From Streptomyces morookaense (GTDB lineage Bacteria > Actinomycetota > Actinomycetes > Streptomycetales > Streptomycetaceae): 64,000 nt of DNA. The notes beneath the pieces are model-generated. The model was not told the origin of the DNA, made no database searches, and saw only the letters and a list, made by a program, of their open reading frames with translations. Positions 1 through 7,734 of the stretch are shown here, piece after piece (the first letter of the stretch is position 1; the number at the start of each line of letters is the position of its first letter). The position numbers were made by a program, and so were the translations under genes. The stretch is taken from positions 62,001 through 126,000 of the forward strand of contig NZ_JABBXF010000043.1 in NCBI RefSeq assembly GCF_013030945.1, in the 5' to 3' direction.

Positions 1-89
1 GAATCTGAGGCTCCTCGGGGATGAGAGGCATGACTTGATGTTTATCAAACGCCGGTGCGGGCTGCGTCGGCGGGTACCGCTTGGGCCGG

Positions 90-800
90 TCAGAAGTCGA
101 ACCCGAGCTGCCCGCCCGCTTCCAGGGAAGCACCGGTACGGGGCTCAGGAAAGACCCGAACCCGCTTCAGGTGCTGCCACTTCGGCAGTGTGTCCAGGTA
201 GGACCAGGACAACCGGTGGTACGGGGTGGGGCCGAGCTCCTCCAGGGCCGCACGGTGCACCGGCGAGGGATAGCCGGCGTTGTCGCAGAACCCGAAGTCC
301 GCGTGCTCGGAGCCCAGTTCGGCCATCATCGCGTCCCGCCGGACCTTGGCGATCACGGATGCCGCCGCGACGACCACGCAGGACTGGTCGCCCTTGATGA
401 CCGTACGGACCTTCCACGGGTCGCCGAGGTAGTCGTGCTTGCCGTCGAGGATCACCACCTCGGGCCGTACGGGCAACGCGTCCAGGGCGCGGGTCGCGGC
501 CAGCCGCAGGGCGGCCGTCATACCCAGCTCGTCGATCTCCAGCGGGGAGGCGTCGCCGAGCGCGTAGGCGGTGACCCAGCTCTCCAGCACCCCGGCGAGC
601 GCCAGGCGGCGCTTGGGGGTCAGCAGCTTGGAGTCGGTGAGGCCGTCCGGCGGGCGGCGCAGACCGGTGACGGCTGCACACACGGTGACCGGACCGGCCC
701 AGGCACCGCGGCCGACCTCGTCGACACCGGCGACGATCTTGGCTCCCGTCGTCGCTCGAAGCGAGCGTTCGACGCTGTGGGTGGGCGGTTGGTAGGGCAT
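90..800 (-). CDS. rnhB: Ribonuclease HII
   Basis: Removes the RNA strand of RNA/DNA hybrids and nicks at single misincorporated ribonucleotides in the cytoplasm. The 236-residue protein has the family signature GVDEVGRGAWAGP at residues 25-37, supplying the first catalytic Asp/Glu pair (D27, E28). Further acidic ligands lie in VILDGKHDY and in the AASVIAKVRRD helix. I chose the ATG at 800 because homology begins shortly after it; the open frame continues upstream but that part is arginine-rich and looks non-coding. The C-terminus ends in GQLGFDF, as is usual in Streptomyces. The 89 bases between this gene and the window start hold nothing I recognise. Confidence 0.95.
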   Translation of the reverse strand: MPYQPPTHSVERSLRATTGAKIVAGVDEVGRGAWAGPVTVCAAVTGLRRPPDGLTDSKLLTPKRRLALAGVLESWVTAYALGDASPLEIDELGMTAALRLAATRALDALPVRPEVVILDGKHDYLGDPWKVRTVIKGDQSCVVVAAASVIAKVRRDAMMAELGSEHADFGFCDNAGYPSPVHRAALEELGPTPYHRLSWSYLDTLPKWQHLKRVRVFPEPRTGASLEAGGQLGFDF

Positions 801-865
801 GGCGTCAGCAAGGTTACGCTCCCCGGGGCGTCCGGCGTCGCCCCGCCCCCGGGTCCCCGTCCGGA

Positions 866-1759
866 TCAGTGCGGGGCCGTGGGGAGCCAGTCGGGCAGGG
901 CCTCGGTGAGCTCCAGCCAGCCGGCAGGCGGAGCGCCACGTTCCGCAGCCGCGACGACTCCCCCGGCGATGGCGCAGGTGGTGTCGATGTCGCCGCCGGC
1001 CCGGGCCGTCGTCCAGAACGCCGCTTCGAAGGAGCCGAGGTTGCGGGCCGCGGCCCACAGCGCGAACGGCACGGTGTCGTGGGCGCTGGTGCGGCGCCCG
1101 CAGCCGAGCACGGCGGCGACGGTCGTCGCGTCGCCGTAGTCGAGCATGTCGCGGGCGCGCCGCAGGCCCGCCTGCACCGCGCTCCTGGGCACGAGCGCGA
1201 TCACCCCGTCCAGAAGGCTCTGGGGACCGGCCGGCCCGGCCGGTCCCGCGACGATCGCCGCCGCGGCCGCCACGGCCATGCTCCCGGCCACCGCCTCGCG
1301 GTGCTGGTGCGTGGTGTACGCGGAGATCTCCGCCTGGTGGGTGGCCTGCTCGGGGTCGTCCGCGTACCAGGCACCGAGCGGGGCGACCCGCATGGCGGCC
1401 CCGCTGCCCCAGGACCCCTGCCCCTTGAACATCGCGGCTGCCGGCTCCCGCCAGTCGTCACCCTTGGCGACCCGGTGCAGCAGGTCGGTGACCCTCCCGC
1501 CGTACCCCCGGTCCGCGTCGTGGTGCTCGGCGAAGGAGCGTGCCAAGGCGTCCTGGTCGATGCGTCCGTGCTCGGCGAGAACCGTCAGCACGGAGCAGGC
1601 CATCTCGGTGTCGTCGGTCCACCGCCAGGGCCCCGGAGGCAGCTGGCGGCGCTTGAGCGACGGGTAGTTGACGGGCGAGAAGAACTGGGAGCCGAGGGCG
1701 TCGCCCACGGCCAGCCCGCGCAGACTCGCCAGGGCTCGGTGGAATCTGTCAGCGCTCAT
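866..1759 (-). CDS. ADP-ribosylglycohydrolase family protein
   Basis: Predicted to remove ADP-ribose from modified proteins or small molecules (DraG/ARH family). The 297-residue protein shows the family metal-site motifs in order: GLAVGDALGSQF near residue 15, WTDDTEM near residue 47, and the C-terminal GGDIDTTCA motif whose two aspartates bind the dinuclear Mg centre. Length is normal for the family. The ATG at 1759 starts directly before the conserved MSADRFHRALASLRGLAVGDAL region. It lies 11 bp downstream of the histidine phosphatase gene on the same strand and is probably co-transcribed with it. The natural substrate cannot be read from sequence. Confidence 0.9.
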   Translation of the reverse strand: MSADRFHRALASLRGLAVGDALGSQFFSPVNYPSLKRRQLPPGPWRWTDDTEMACSVLTVLAEHGRIDQDALARSFAEHHDADRGYGGRVTDLLHRVAKGDDWREPAAAMFKGQGSWGSGAAMRVAPLGAWYADDPEQATHQAEISAYTTHQHREAVAGSMAVAAAAAIVAGPAGPAGPQSLLDGVIALVPRSAVQAGLRRARDMLDYGDATTVAAVLGCGRRTSAHDTVPFALWAAARNLGSFEAAFWTTARAGGDIDTTCAIAGGVVAAAERGAPPAGWLELTEALPDWLPTAPH

Positions 1760-1770
1760 CGCAGCGAACT

Positions 1771-2430
1771 CTAACCGGTGAAGCCGTACGGTTCGGGTGT
1801 GCACCAGCGCTCGAAGGGCCGGTCGAGGTGGTACCGGCCGTCGGCACCGAGCAGCAGCATGCGTGTCTCGGCGTTGCCCGGGTTCGACAGGCACTCGAAC
1901 TCGGCGACGGTCCAGTGCAGCCAGCGCATGCAGAACAGCCGCATGGTGAGACCGTGCGTGACCAGCAGGACGTTCGGCGGATGGTCGGGGTCCTCGAAGC
2001 TGCGCCACAGGCTCTCCAGGAAGGCGCCCACCCGGTCGTAGACGTCGGCGCCCGACTCGCCCTGCGCGAAGCGGTAGAAGAAGTGGCCGTAGGCGTCCCG
2101 GCGGGCCTTCTGCCTGCGCACGTCCTCGCGGTCCTGCCAATTGCCCCAGTCCTGTTCGCGCAGGCGCGGCTCCTCCCGGACCCGGACCCGGGCCGGGTCG
2201 AGTTTCAGCAGGTGGAAGGTCTGATGGGTGCGGCGGTAGGGCGAGACGTAGGCGGAGACGTGCTCGTCCCCGAACAGCTCGCGCAGCCGTACGCCGGCCT
2301 CCTCGACCTGCCGGCGGCCGCTCGCGGTCAGGCTCAGGGCGTGGTCCGGCTCCCGCTCGTAGACGGCGTCGTCGACATTGCCCTCCGACTCTCCGTGCCG
2401 GATGAGAACGATGCGCCGGGGCCGTGCCAT
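1771..2430 (-). CDS. Histidine phosphatase family protein
   Basis: Phosphoglycerate-mutase-like phosphohydrolase of 219 residues. The catalytic RHGESEGN motif is at residues 11-18, with the phospho-accepting His in second position. The second conserved His is in LLVTHGLTMRLF near residue 160, and the acid/base Glu is probably in the WGNWQ region. The ATG at 2430 lies ten residues before the RHG motif, as expected for the family. It precedes the ADP-ribosylglycohydrolase gene on the same strand with an 11-bp gap, suggesting an operon. The substrate is unknown; similar proteins act on sugar phosphates or phosphoproteins. Confidence 0.9.
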   Translation of the reverse strand: MARPRRIVLIRHGESEGNVDDAVYEREPDHALSLTASGRRQVEEAGVRLRELFGDEHVSAYVSPYRRTHQTFHLLKLDPARVRVREEPRLREQDWGNWQDREDVRRQKARRDAYGHFFYRFAQGESGADVYDRVGAFLESLWRSFEDPDHPPNVLLVTHGLTMRLFCMRWLHWTVAEFECLSNPGNAETRMLLLGADGRYHLDRPFERWCTPEPYGFTG

Positions 2431-2439
2431 GCCGCCACC

Positions 2440-2783
2440 CTAGAACGCCCGTCCGCCGCGCGCCGCCTGCACTGCCCCACGGACAGCGCGTCGACGGGCA
2501 CGTGCAGACGGATCGGGCGGGCGCGGAAGGCCATCCTGTTGCCGTCCTGGGCCGGCCGGGTGCGGCGCGGCGCGCCACTGCTCGTACACCTGCTCCCGGC
2601 GACGGCACACGGCCGCCCGTTCGGCGACGAATCCGGCGTAGCCGCCGCCGTAGCGGACCAGTGTCCTGCGGTCCTGCGGTCGAGGTCGACCCTGCCGGGG
2701 GGCGCCCGCAGGGTGTCCTCCAGCCGGTCCAGGGCGGCTCCGTCCAGGTGGTTGGCGGGTTCGCCCGCCTCCGGCTCCCGGAG
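2440..2783 (-). pseudogene. Remnant of an ABC-F ATPase gene, frameshifted
   Basis: No intact reading frame fits this gap, but two adjacent frames carry consecutive pieces of an ABC-F protein. One piece encodes EPANHLDGAALDRLEDTLR (2742-2762 encodes EPANHLD, matching the Walker-B/D-loop EPTNNLD/EPTNHLD). The next encodes VDLDRRT. After a frame change come VRYGGGYAGF (2629-2658) and a charged stretch ending REQVYEQWRA, which is the inter-domain linker pattern of ABC-F proteins. The frame change coincides with a tandem 8-bp repeat, tcctgcgg, at 2664-2671 and 2672-2679. Removing one copy restores VDLDRRTLVRYGGGYAGF. The segment that should carry the VSHDR switch is missing, as are both flanks. 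It is a decayed gene fragment, not a functional protein. Confidence 0.6.
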
Positions 2784-2792
2784 CCCGGGCGT

Positions 2793-3398
2793 TCACACCG
2801 TCCAGGACGGTTCCATCTCCACGACGTCACCCGTGATCGCCGCGACGTCGGCCTCCGTCTGAGCGCGCAGGGCGAGCCGTTCCACCCGCTCCGCGCGGTA
2901 CTTGCCGTGCTCGGCAACGGAGTTCCACATCGACAGCACGAGGAACTCCGGCCCGGGCGCCTGGCCGAAGACACCGCGCAGCATCCCCGGCGAGCCGGCC
3001 ATCGCCGGGTTCCACACCTTCTCCTGCATCAGGGTGAAGTGCTCCTCGCGTTCCGGGCGCACCCGGCAGTGGGCGATGCGCACCACGTCCGCATCCGTGA
3101 ACTGCGGCCGGAAGCCCACCTTCACATCGAAGCGGTGCTCGAACAGCCGCACTTGGATGTTCTTGTACGTGCCGGACTGGGCGGCCGCCAGCCTGTCGTG
3201 GGACCGCGCCATGAAGGAGTCGTAGAACGCACGGCTCTCCCAGAAGCCGAACAGGTGGGCCACATCGGGGCGTCCGCGGCTCCAGCCGCCGCCCTGTCCC
3301 CGGAACCCCGGTTCACCGAGCAGTCCCGCCCACTTGCGCTGCCCCCGCTCGAAGCCACGGCGGTCCACCACGGTGCAGCGAATCCACTTGACCAGCAC
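2793..3398 (-). CDS. YdbC family protein (DUF4937-like)
   Basis: A 201-residue soluble protein of the YdbC/DUF4937 family, which resembles a tandem ferredoxin-like (antibiotic biosynthesis monooxygenase-like) fold. It begins MLVKWIRCTVVDRR, has a central aromatic part (LFGFWESRAFYDSFM, residues near 50), and a second similar half (FLVLSMWNSVAEHGKYR). No catalytic residues are defined for the family. The ATG at 3398 is the only start giving the conserved N-terminus. Its stop lies ten bases from the ABC-F remnant. Biochemical role unknown. Confidence 0.8.
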   Translation of the reverse strand: MLVKWIRCTVVDRRGFERGQRKWAGLLGEPGFRGQGGGWSRGRPDVAHLFGFWESRAFYDSFMARSHDRLAAAQSGTYKNIQVRLFEHRFDVKVGFRPQFTDADVVRIAHCRVRPEREEHFTLMQEKVWNPAMAGSPGMLRGVFGQAPGPEFLVLSMWNSVAEHGKYRAERVERLALRAQTEADVAAITGDVVEMEPSWTV

Positions 3399-3530
3399 CG
3401 GGACATCGTACGGCCCGCGCAGTGATCCGCATCAGGGAGCGCAGGAGTACACCCGGGCGAGCGCTCCGGTGCAACTCGGCGCCCGTTTCGCTCCCCGCAC
3501 CACGGTCTCCCGCGCCACGGCCGCCGAACG

Positions 3531-3568
3531 CCGATGGCGGAACCGGCAGGTGCCGGCTCCGCCATCGG
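3531..3568 (-). terminator. Stem-loop terminator after nrdJ
   Basis: An 11-bp perfect outer stem (ccgatggcgga at 3531-3541 with its complement at 3558-3568) encloses a second 6-bp stem (ccggca/tgccgg) with a GG loop. It sits 16 bp beyond the nrdJ stop codon. There is no U-run, which is common for Streptomyces terminators. Confidence 0.75.
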
Positions 3569-3583
3569 ACCGTCAGCAGTGCA

Positions 3584-6460
3584 TCAGCTGCAGCCGCTGG
3601 TCGAGCCGCAGCCCTCGCAGAGGTAGCAGCTGCCCGCACGGCGCATCTTCGTGCCGCAGGAGAAGCACAGCGGCGCGTCCGCGTTCAGTCCGAGCTGCAT
3701 CTCCACCAGCTCGGTGGAGTTGTGGGCCTGCTTGGGCGCCGGAGCCACCGCGGCCGGCTGGGCCGGGACCTCGGGCTTCGGAGCCTCCGTCCGGCGCGGC
3801 GCGGACTGCGCCAGACCCTCGACGTCGACCTCCTCGTCGGACGGCTCGTACGAACCGGTGTCCAGGTGACGCTGGCGCTCCTCGGCGGAGTGGATGCCCA
3901 GGGCCGAGCGGGTCTCGAAGGGCAGGAAGTCCAGCGCCAGGCGGCGGAAGATGTAGTCGACGATCGACTGCGCCATCCGCACGTCCGGGTCGTCCGTCAT
4001 ACCGGCCGGCTCGAAGCGCATGTTGGTGAACTTCGAGACGTAGGTCTCCAGCGGCACGCCGTACTGCAGGCCCACCGAGACGGCGATGGAGAAGGCGTCC
4101 ATCATGCCCGCGAGGGTCGAACCCTGCTTGGACATCTTGAGGAAGACCTCGCCCAGGCCGTCGTCCGGGTAGGAGTTGGCGGTCATGTAGCCCTCGGCAC
4201 CGCCCACCGTGAAGGAGGTGGTGATGCCCGGACGGCCCTTGGGCAGACGCTTGCGGACCGGGCGGTACTCGACAACCTTCTCCGCGACAGCGGCGGGGGC
4301 GGCCTCGGCCTTCTTCTCCTCCTCCTTCTTCTTGGCGGAGAGCGGCTGGCCGACCTTGCAGTTGTCGCGGTAGATCGCGAGGGCCTTCAGGCCCATCTTC
4401 CAGCCCTCGAAGTAGACCTCCTCGACCTCCTCGACGGTGGCCGACTCGGGCAGGTTCACGGTCTTGGAGATCGCGCCGGAGAGGAACGGCTGCGCGGCGG
4501 CCATCATGCGCACGTGGCCCATGGCGGAGATCGCGCGCTCGCCCATGGCGCAGTCGAAGACCTCGTAGTGCTCGGACTTCAGGCCGGGGGCGTCGACGAC
4601 ATTGCCGTGCTCGGCGATGTGGGCGACGATCGCCTCGATCTGCTCCTGCTGGTAGCCCAGGCGCTTGAGCGCCTTGGGGACCGTGTTGTTCACGATCTGC
4701 ATGGAGCCGCCGCCGACGAGCTTCTTGAACTTGACCAGGGCCAGGTCCGGCTCGACGCCCGTGGTGTCGCAGTCCATCATCAGGCCGATGGTGCCGGTGG
4801 GGGCCAGCACCGAGGCCTGGGCGTTGCGGAAGCCATGCTTCTCGCCGAGGCGGACCACGTCCTGCCAGGCCTCGGTCGCCGCGGCCCACACCGGGGTGTC
4901 CAGGTCGTCCATGCGACGGGCCGCGGTGTTGGCGTCCGCGTGCTGCTGCATGACGCGCTTGTGGGCGTCCGCGTTGCGGGCGTAGCCGTCGTACGGGCCG
5001 ACGACCGCGGCCAGCTCGGCGGAGCGGCGGTACGAGGTACCGGTCATCAGCGAGGTGATGGCACCGGCGAGCGCACGGCCGCCGTCGCTGTCGTAGGCGT
5101 GGCCGGTGGCCATCAGCAGGGCGCCGAGGTTGGCGTAGCCGATGCCCAGCTGGCGGAAGGCGCGGGTGGTCTCACCGATCTTCTGGGTGGGGAAGTCGGC
5201 GAAGCAGATGGAGATGTCCATCGCCGTGATGACCAGCTCGACGACCTTGGCGAAGCGCTCGGCGTCGAACGACTGGTTGCCCTGCTCGTCGTCGCGCAGG
5301 AACTTCATCAGGTTCAGCGAGGCGAGGTTGCACGAGGAGTTGTCCAGGTGCATGTACTCGCTGCACGGGTTGGACGCGGTGATCCGGCCCGTCTCCGGCG
5401 AGGTGTGCCAGTGGTTGATGGTGTCGTCGTACTGGATGCCCGGGTCGGCGCACTGCCAGGCGGCCTCGGCCATCTTGCGGAAGAGCGCCTTGGCGTCGAT
5501 CTCCTCGATGACCTCACCGGTCAGGCGGGCGCGCAGGCCGAACTTCGAGCCGGACTCCACGGCCTTCATGAACTCGTCGTTCACGCGGACCGAGTTGTTG
5601 GCGTTCTGGTACTGGACGGACGTGATGTCGTCGCCGCCCAGGTCCATGTCGAAGCCCGCGTCGCGCAGCGCGCGGATCTTCTCCTCCTCCTTCACCTTGG
5701 TGTCGATGAAGGCCTCGACGTCGGGGTGGTCGACGTCGAGGACGACCATCTTGGCCGCGCGGCGGGTGGCGCCGCCCGACTTGATCGTTCCTGCGGAGGC
5801 GTCGGCGCCGCGCATGAAGGAGACCGGGCCGGACGCGTTGCCGCCGGAGGAGAGCAGCTCCTTGGAGGAGCGGATGCGGGAGAGGTTCAGGCCGGCGCCG
5901 GAGCCGCCCTTGAAGATCATCCCCTCTTCCTTGTACCAGTCGAGGATCGACTCCATGGAGTCGTCGACGGAGAGGATGAAGCAGGCGGACACCTGCTGCG
6001 GCTGCTTGGTGCCGACGTTGAACCAGACCGGGGAGTTGAAGCTGAAGACCTGGTGCAGCAGGGCGTAGGTGAGCTCGTGCTCGAAGATCTCGGCGTCCGC
6101 GGGGGAGGCGAAGTAGCCGTGCTCCTCACCGGCCTTGCGGTAGGTGAGCACCACGCGGTCGATGAGCTGCCGGAGGCTTGCCTCGCGCTCGGGCGAACCG
6201 ACGGCGCCGCGGAAGTACTTGCTCGTGACAATGTTGACCGCGTTCACCGACCAGAAGTCGGGGAACTCGACGCCACGCTGCTCGAAATTGATCGAGCCGT
6301 CACGCCAGTTGGTCATGACGACGTCACGACGCTCCCAGACCACCTCGTCGTACGGGTGCACGCCGGGGGTGGTGTGGATGCGTTCGATGCGCAGACCCTT
6401 GCCGCCCTTGTTTCCCTTGGAGCGGGAACCTCGTGCCGGGCCGCTCGTCGTCTCTGTCAT
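3584..6460 (-). CDS. nrdJ: Adenosylcobalamin-dependent (class II) ribonucleotide reductase
   Basis: Reduces ribonucleotides to deoxyribonucleotides using coenzyme B12, giving oxygen-independent dNTP supply. The 958-residue protein carries the catalytic N-x-C-x-E triad in SNPCSEYM (N364, C366, E368; C366 forms the thiyl radical). The redox-active cysteines lie in SACFILSVDDSMESI and late in the barrel. The C-terminus has a four-cysteine zinc ribbon (CFSCGTKM...CYLCEGCG) followed by a terminal SGCS tail. An N-terminal ATP-cone is not evident; NrdR carries that domain. The ATG at 6460 is preceded by a GGGAGG ribosome-binding site, better than the upstream ATG at 6481. It follows nrdR by 114 bp on the same strand, so the repressor and reductase probably form one unit under NrdR control. 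Confidence 0.97.
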   Translation of the reverse strand: MTETTSGPARGSRSKGNKGGKGLRIERIHTTPGVHPYDEVVWERRDVVMTNWRDGSINFEQRGVEFPDFWSVNAVNIVTSKYFRGAVGSPEREASLRQLIDRVVLTYRKAGEEHGYFASPADAEIFEHELTYALLHQVFSFNSPVWFNVGTKQPQQVSACFILSVDDSMESILDWYKEEGMIFKGGSGAGLNLSRIRSSKELLSSGGNASGPVSFMRGADASAGTIKSGGATRRAAKMVVLDVDHPDVEAFIDTKVKEEEKIRALRDAGFDMDLGGDDITSVQYQNANNSVRVNDEFMKAVESGSKFGLRARLTGEVIEEIDAKALFRKMAEAAWQCADPGIQYDDTINHWHTSPETGRITASNPCSEYMHLDNSSCNLASLNLMKFLRDDEQGNQSFDAERFAKVVELVITAMDISICFADFPTQKIGETTRAFRQLGIGYANLGALLMATGHAYDSDGGRALAGAITSLMTGTSYRRSAELAAVVGPYDGYARNADAHKRVMQQHADANTAARRMDDLDTPVWAAATEAWQDVVRLGEKHGFRNAQASVLAPTGTIGLMMDCDTTGVEPDLALVKFKKLVGGGSMQIVNNTVPKALKRLGYQQEQIEAIVAHIAEHGNVVDAPGLKSEHYEVFDCAMGERAISAMGHVRMMAAAQPFLSGAISKTVNLPESATVEEVEEVYFEGWKMGLKALAIYRDNCKVGQPLSAKKKEEEKKAEAAPAAVAEKVVEYRPVRKRLPKGRPGITTSFTVGGAEGYMTANSYPDDGLGEVFLKMSKQGSTLAGMMDAFSIAVSVGLQYGVPLETYVSKFTNMRFEPAGMTDDPDVRMAQSIVDYIFRRLALDFLPFETRSALGIHSAEERQRHLDTGSYEPSDEEVDVEGLAQSAPRRTEAPKPEVPAQPAAVAPAPKQAHNSTELVEMQLGLNADAPLCFSCGTKMRRAGSCYLCEGCGSTSGCS

Positions 6461-6574
6461 GCCGCCTCCCTCTACGGGCAAAACGCCCTCATGCGCCCAT
6501 TTCTTCCGTGGCGCGATGTGTGTCTGTCACCCGGGAACGCCGAGCGTTCCGGGCAGGTCTGGTGTGCCGCCGCC

Positions 6575-7123
6575 TCAGTCGGCGGCGACGGCGGGCGCGG
6601 GGACTCCGGGGGTGTCCCCGCCGCGGCCGCCGGCATCGGTTGCGGAGCCTTCGCAGTCCTCGGCGGGCGCGGGACCGGGGGCACCGGCGCGGAGTTCCGC
6701 GACGGCCGCCTCGAAGTCCTCGAGCGAGTCGAAGGCCTGGTAGACGGACGCGAACCGCAGATACGCGACGAGATCGAGGTCCTTGAGCGGGCCGAGTATG
6801 GCGAGCCCGACGTCGTGCGTGGAGAGTTCGGCGCTGCCCGTGGCACGCACCGCCTCCTCGACCCGCTGGCCGAGCTGGGCCAGCGCGTCCTCGGTGACCG
6901 GGCGGCCCTGGCACGCCTTGCGCACGCCGGAGATGACCTTGTTGCGGCTGAAGGGCTCGGTGACCCCGCTGCGCTTGATCACCATCAGCGACGCGGTCTC
7001 GACGGTGGTGAACCGGCGGGAGCAGTCGGGGCACTGGCGGCGCCTGCGGATCGAACAGCCGTCATCGGTGGTCCGGCTGTCGACGACACGGCTGTCGGGG
7101 TGCCTGCAGAAGGGGCAGTGCAT
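6575..7123 (-). CDS. nrdR: Transcriptional repressor NrdR
   Basis: ATP/dATP-sensing repressor of ribonucleotide reductase genes. The 182-residue protein starts MHCPFC and has the zinc ribbon C3/C6/C31/C34, with arginine-rich DNA-contacting strands (SIRRRRQCPDCSRRF). An ATP-cone follows from about residue 46 (VIKRSGVTEPFSRNKVISG). Beyond residue 150 it carries a low-complexity Ala/Gly/Pro tail typical of Streptomyces NrdR. The ATG at 7123 has a GGAGGG ribosome-binding site. It is the first gene of nrdR-nrdJ. Two NrdR-box-like palindromes lie about 160-200 bp upstream, consistent with autoregulation and control of nrdJ. Confidence 0.96.
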   Translation of the reverse strand: MHCPFCRHPDSRVVDSRTTDDGCSIRRRRQCPDCSRRFTTVETASLMVIKRSGVTEPFSRNKVISGVRKACQGRPVTEDALAQLGQRVEEAVRATGSAELSTHDVGLAILGPLKDLDLVAYLRFASVYQAFDSLEDFEAAVAELRAGAPGPAPAEDCEGSATDAGGRGGDTPGVPAPAVAAD

Positions 7124-7278
7124 GGCTCTCCACCCTCCTTCACCCTCTGGGTAACCCCGAGAAACCTCGAGAAAACTGTGCACGATCTCCGCTTCGACGG
7201 GCCCTGGGAGGGACCCCGCGAAGCAGCCCCCAGCATAGGCGATGGCCGCGACCGGGATTGACCGGGGGAGGGCCGCCG

Positions 7279-7325
7279 ACCACAACTTGTGGGTAGCCGC
7301 CGCAATCAAACCACTAGATCTGGTG
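7279..7325 (-). promoter_or_regulatory. Paired NrdR-box-like palindromes
   Basis: Two inverted repeats sit about 32 bp apart centre to centre. The first is ccacaa-c-ttgtgg (7280-7292), a perfect 6-bp arm repeat. The second is cactagatctggtg (7312-7325), a 14-bp palindrome with one mismatched pair. NrdR boxes in other bacteria occur as tandem 16-bp palindromes about three helical turns apart upstream of reductase genes, and this placement and spacing agree. Confidence 0.65.
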
Positions 7326-7657
7326 CCGGGCGGCCAATGACCCACAGCGCGTGTCGCGCCGCGGAGGCAGGACACGAGCGTACGCGAGGGGTCCTGGCGG
7401 CATGTCCGCACGCCTTCTGATGCCACACTGGACACGGCGATGCGGCGCCGGCCGCACGGCGCCCGCAGGCCCTGACGGGCGCTGCCGCGAACCGGCCGGA
7501 ACGGGTCGGTCCGCGACCGGAGCCACCCGGTCGGCGGCCCTCCGCGAACCGGCGGACTTCGGATCGAAGAGTACCGTAATGGGTGGAATCGATCTCCGTC
7601 CGCACAGGCCGTACACCCTGCCGTCTGATCACGTCAGCCAATCTGCGATATTTCACT

Positions 7658-7671
7658 CGAACGTGTGTTTG
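7658..7671 (+). promoter_or_regulatory. LexA operator (SOS box) of lexA
   Basis: The sequence cgaacgtgtgtttg matches the Gram-positive SOS box CGAAC-N4-GTTYG. It overlaps the predicted -35 hexamer (ttggcg, 7669-7674) of the lexA promoter, whose -10 is taccgt (7693-7698) with an 18-bp spacer. This is the expected arrangement for LexA autorepression. Confidence 0.8.
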
Positions 7672-7734
7672 GCGCAACCTTTCGAAAGCAACTACCGTTG
7701 TCCAGCTAGGGAGAACATCTCGAGAGGGGCCGAC

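Larger units (their letters stand above)
7124..7734. other. Divergent nrdR/lexA intergenic region
   Basis: A 611-bp spacer between divergent nrdR and lexA. It holds the paired NrdR-box-like palindromes (7279-7325) on the nrdR side, and an SOS box with a promoter on the lexA side (7658-7698). The stretch 7326-7650 is GC-rich with no convincing gene. Frames open through it as an upstream extension of lexA, but start codon and homology place the lexA start at 7735. I see no cobalamin riboswitch in the roughly 150-nt nrdR leader. Confidence 0.7.

Noticed and set aside
2431..2792. A functional 118-residue protein in the gap
   Set aside because: The single frame joins an ABC-F linker to unrelated Arg-rich sequence; the pseudogene reading explains both frames better.
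3422..7261. 1279-residue open frame antisense to nrdJ/nrdR
   Set aside because: Leu/Val/Gly-rich antisense frame produced by third-position GC bias over well-supported genes.
7124..7300. Cobalamin riboswitch in the nrdR leader
   Set aside because: I looked for a B12-box-like sequence because the reductase needs B12, and saw none. NrdR boxes explain control.
7351..7734. Longer LexA N-terminus
   Set aside because: The extension crosses the SOS box and promoter and has no homology; the GTG at 7735 is the accepted start.
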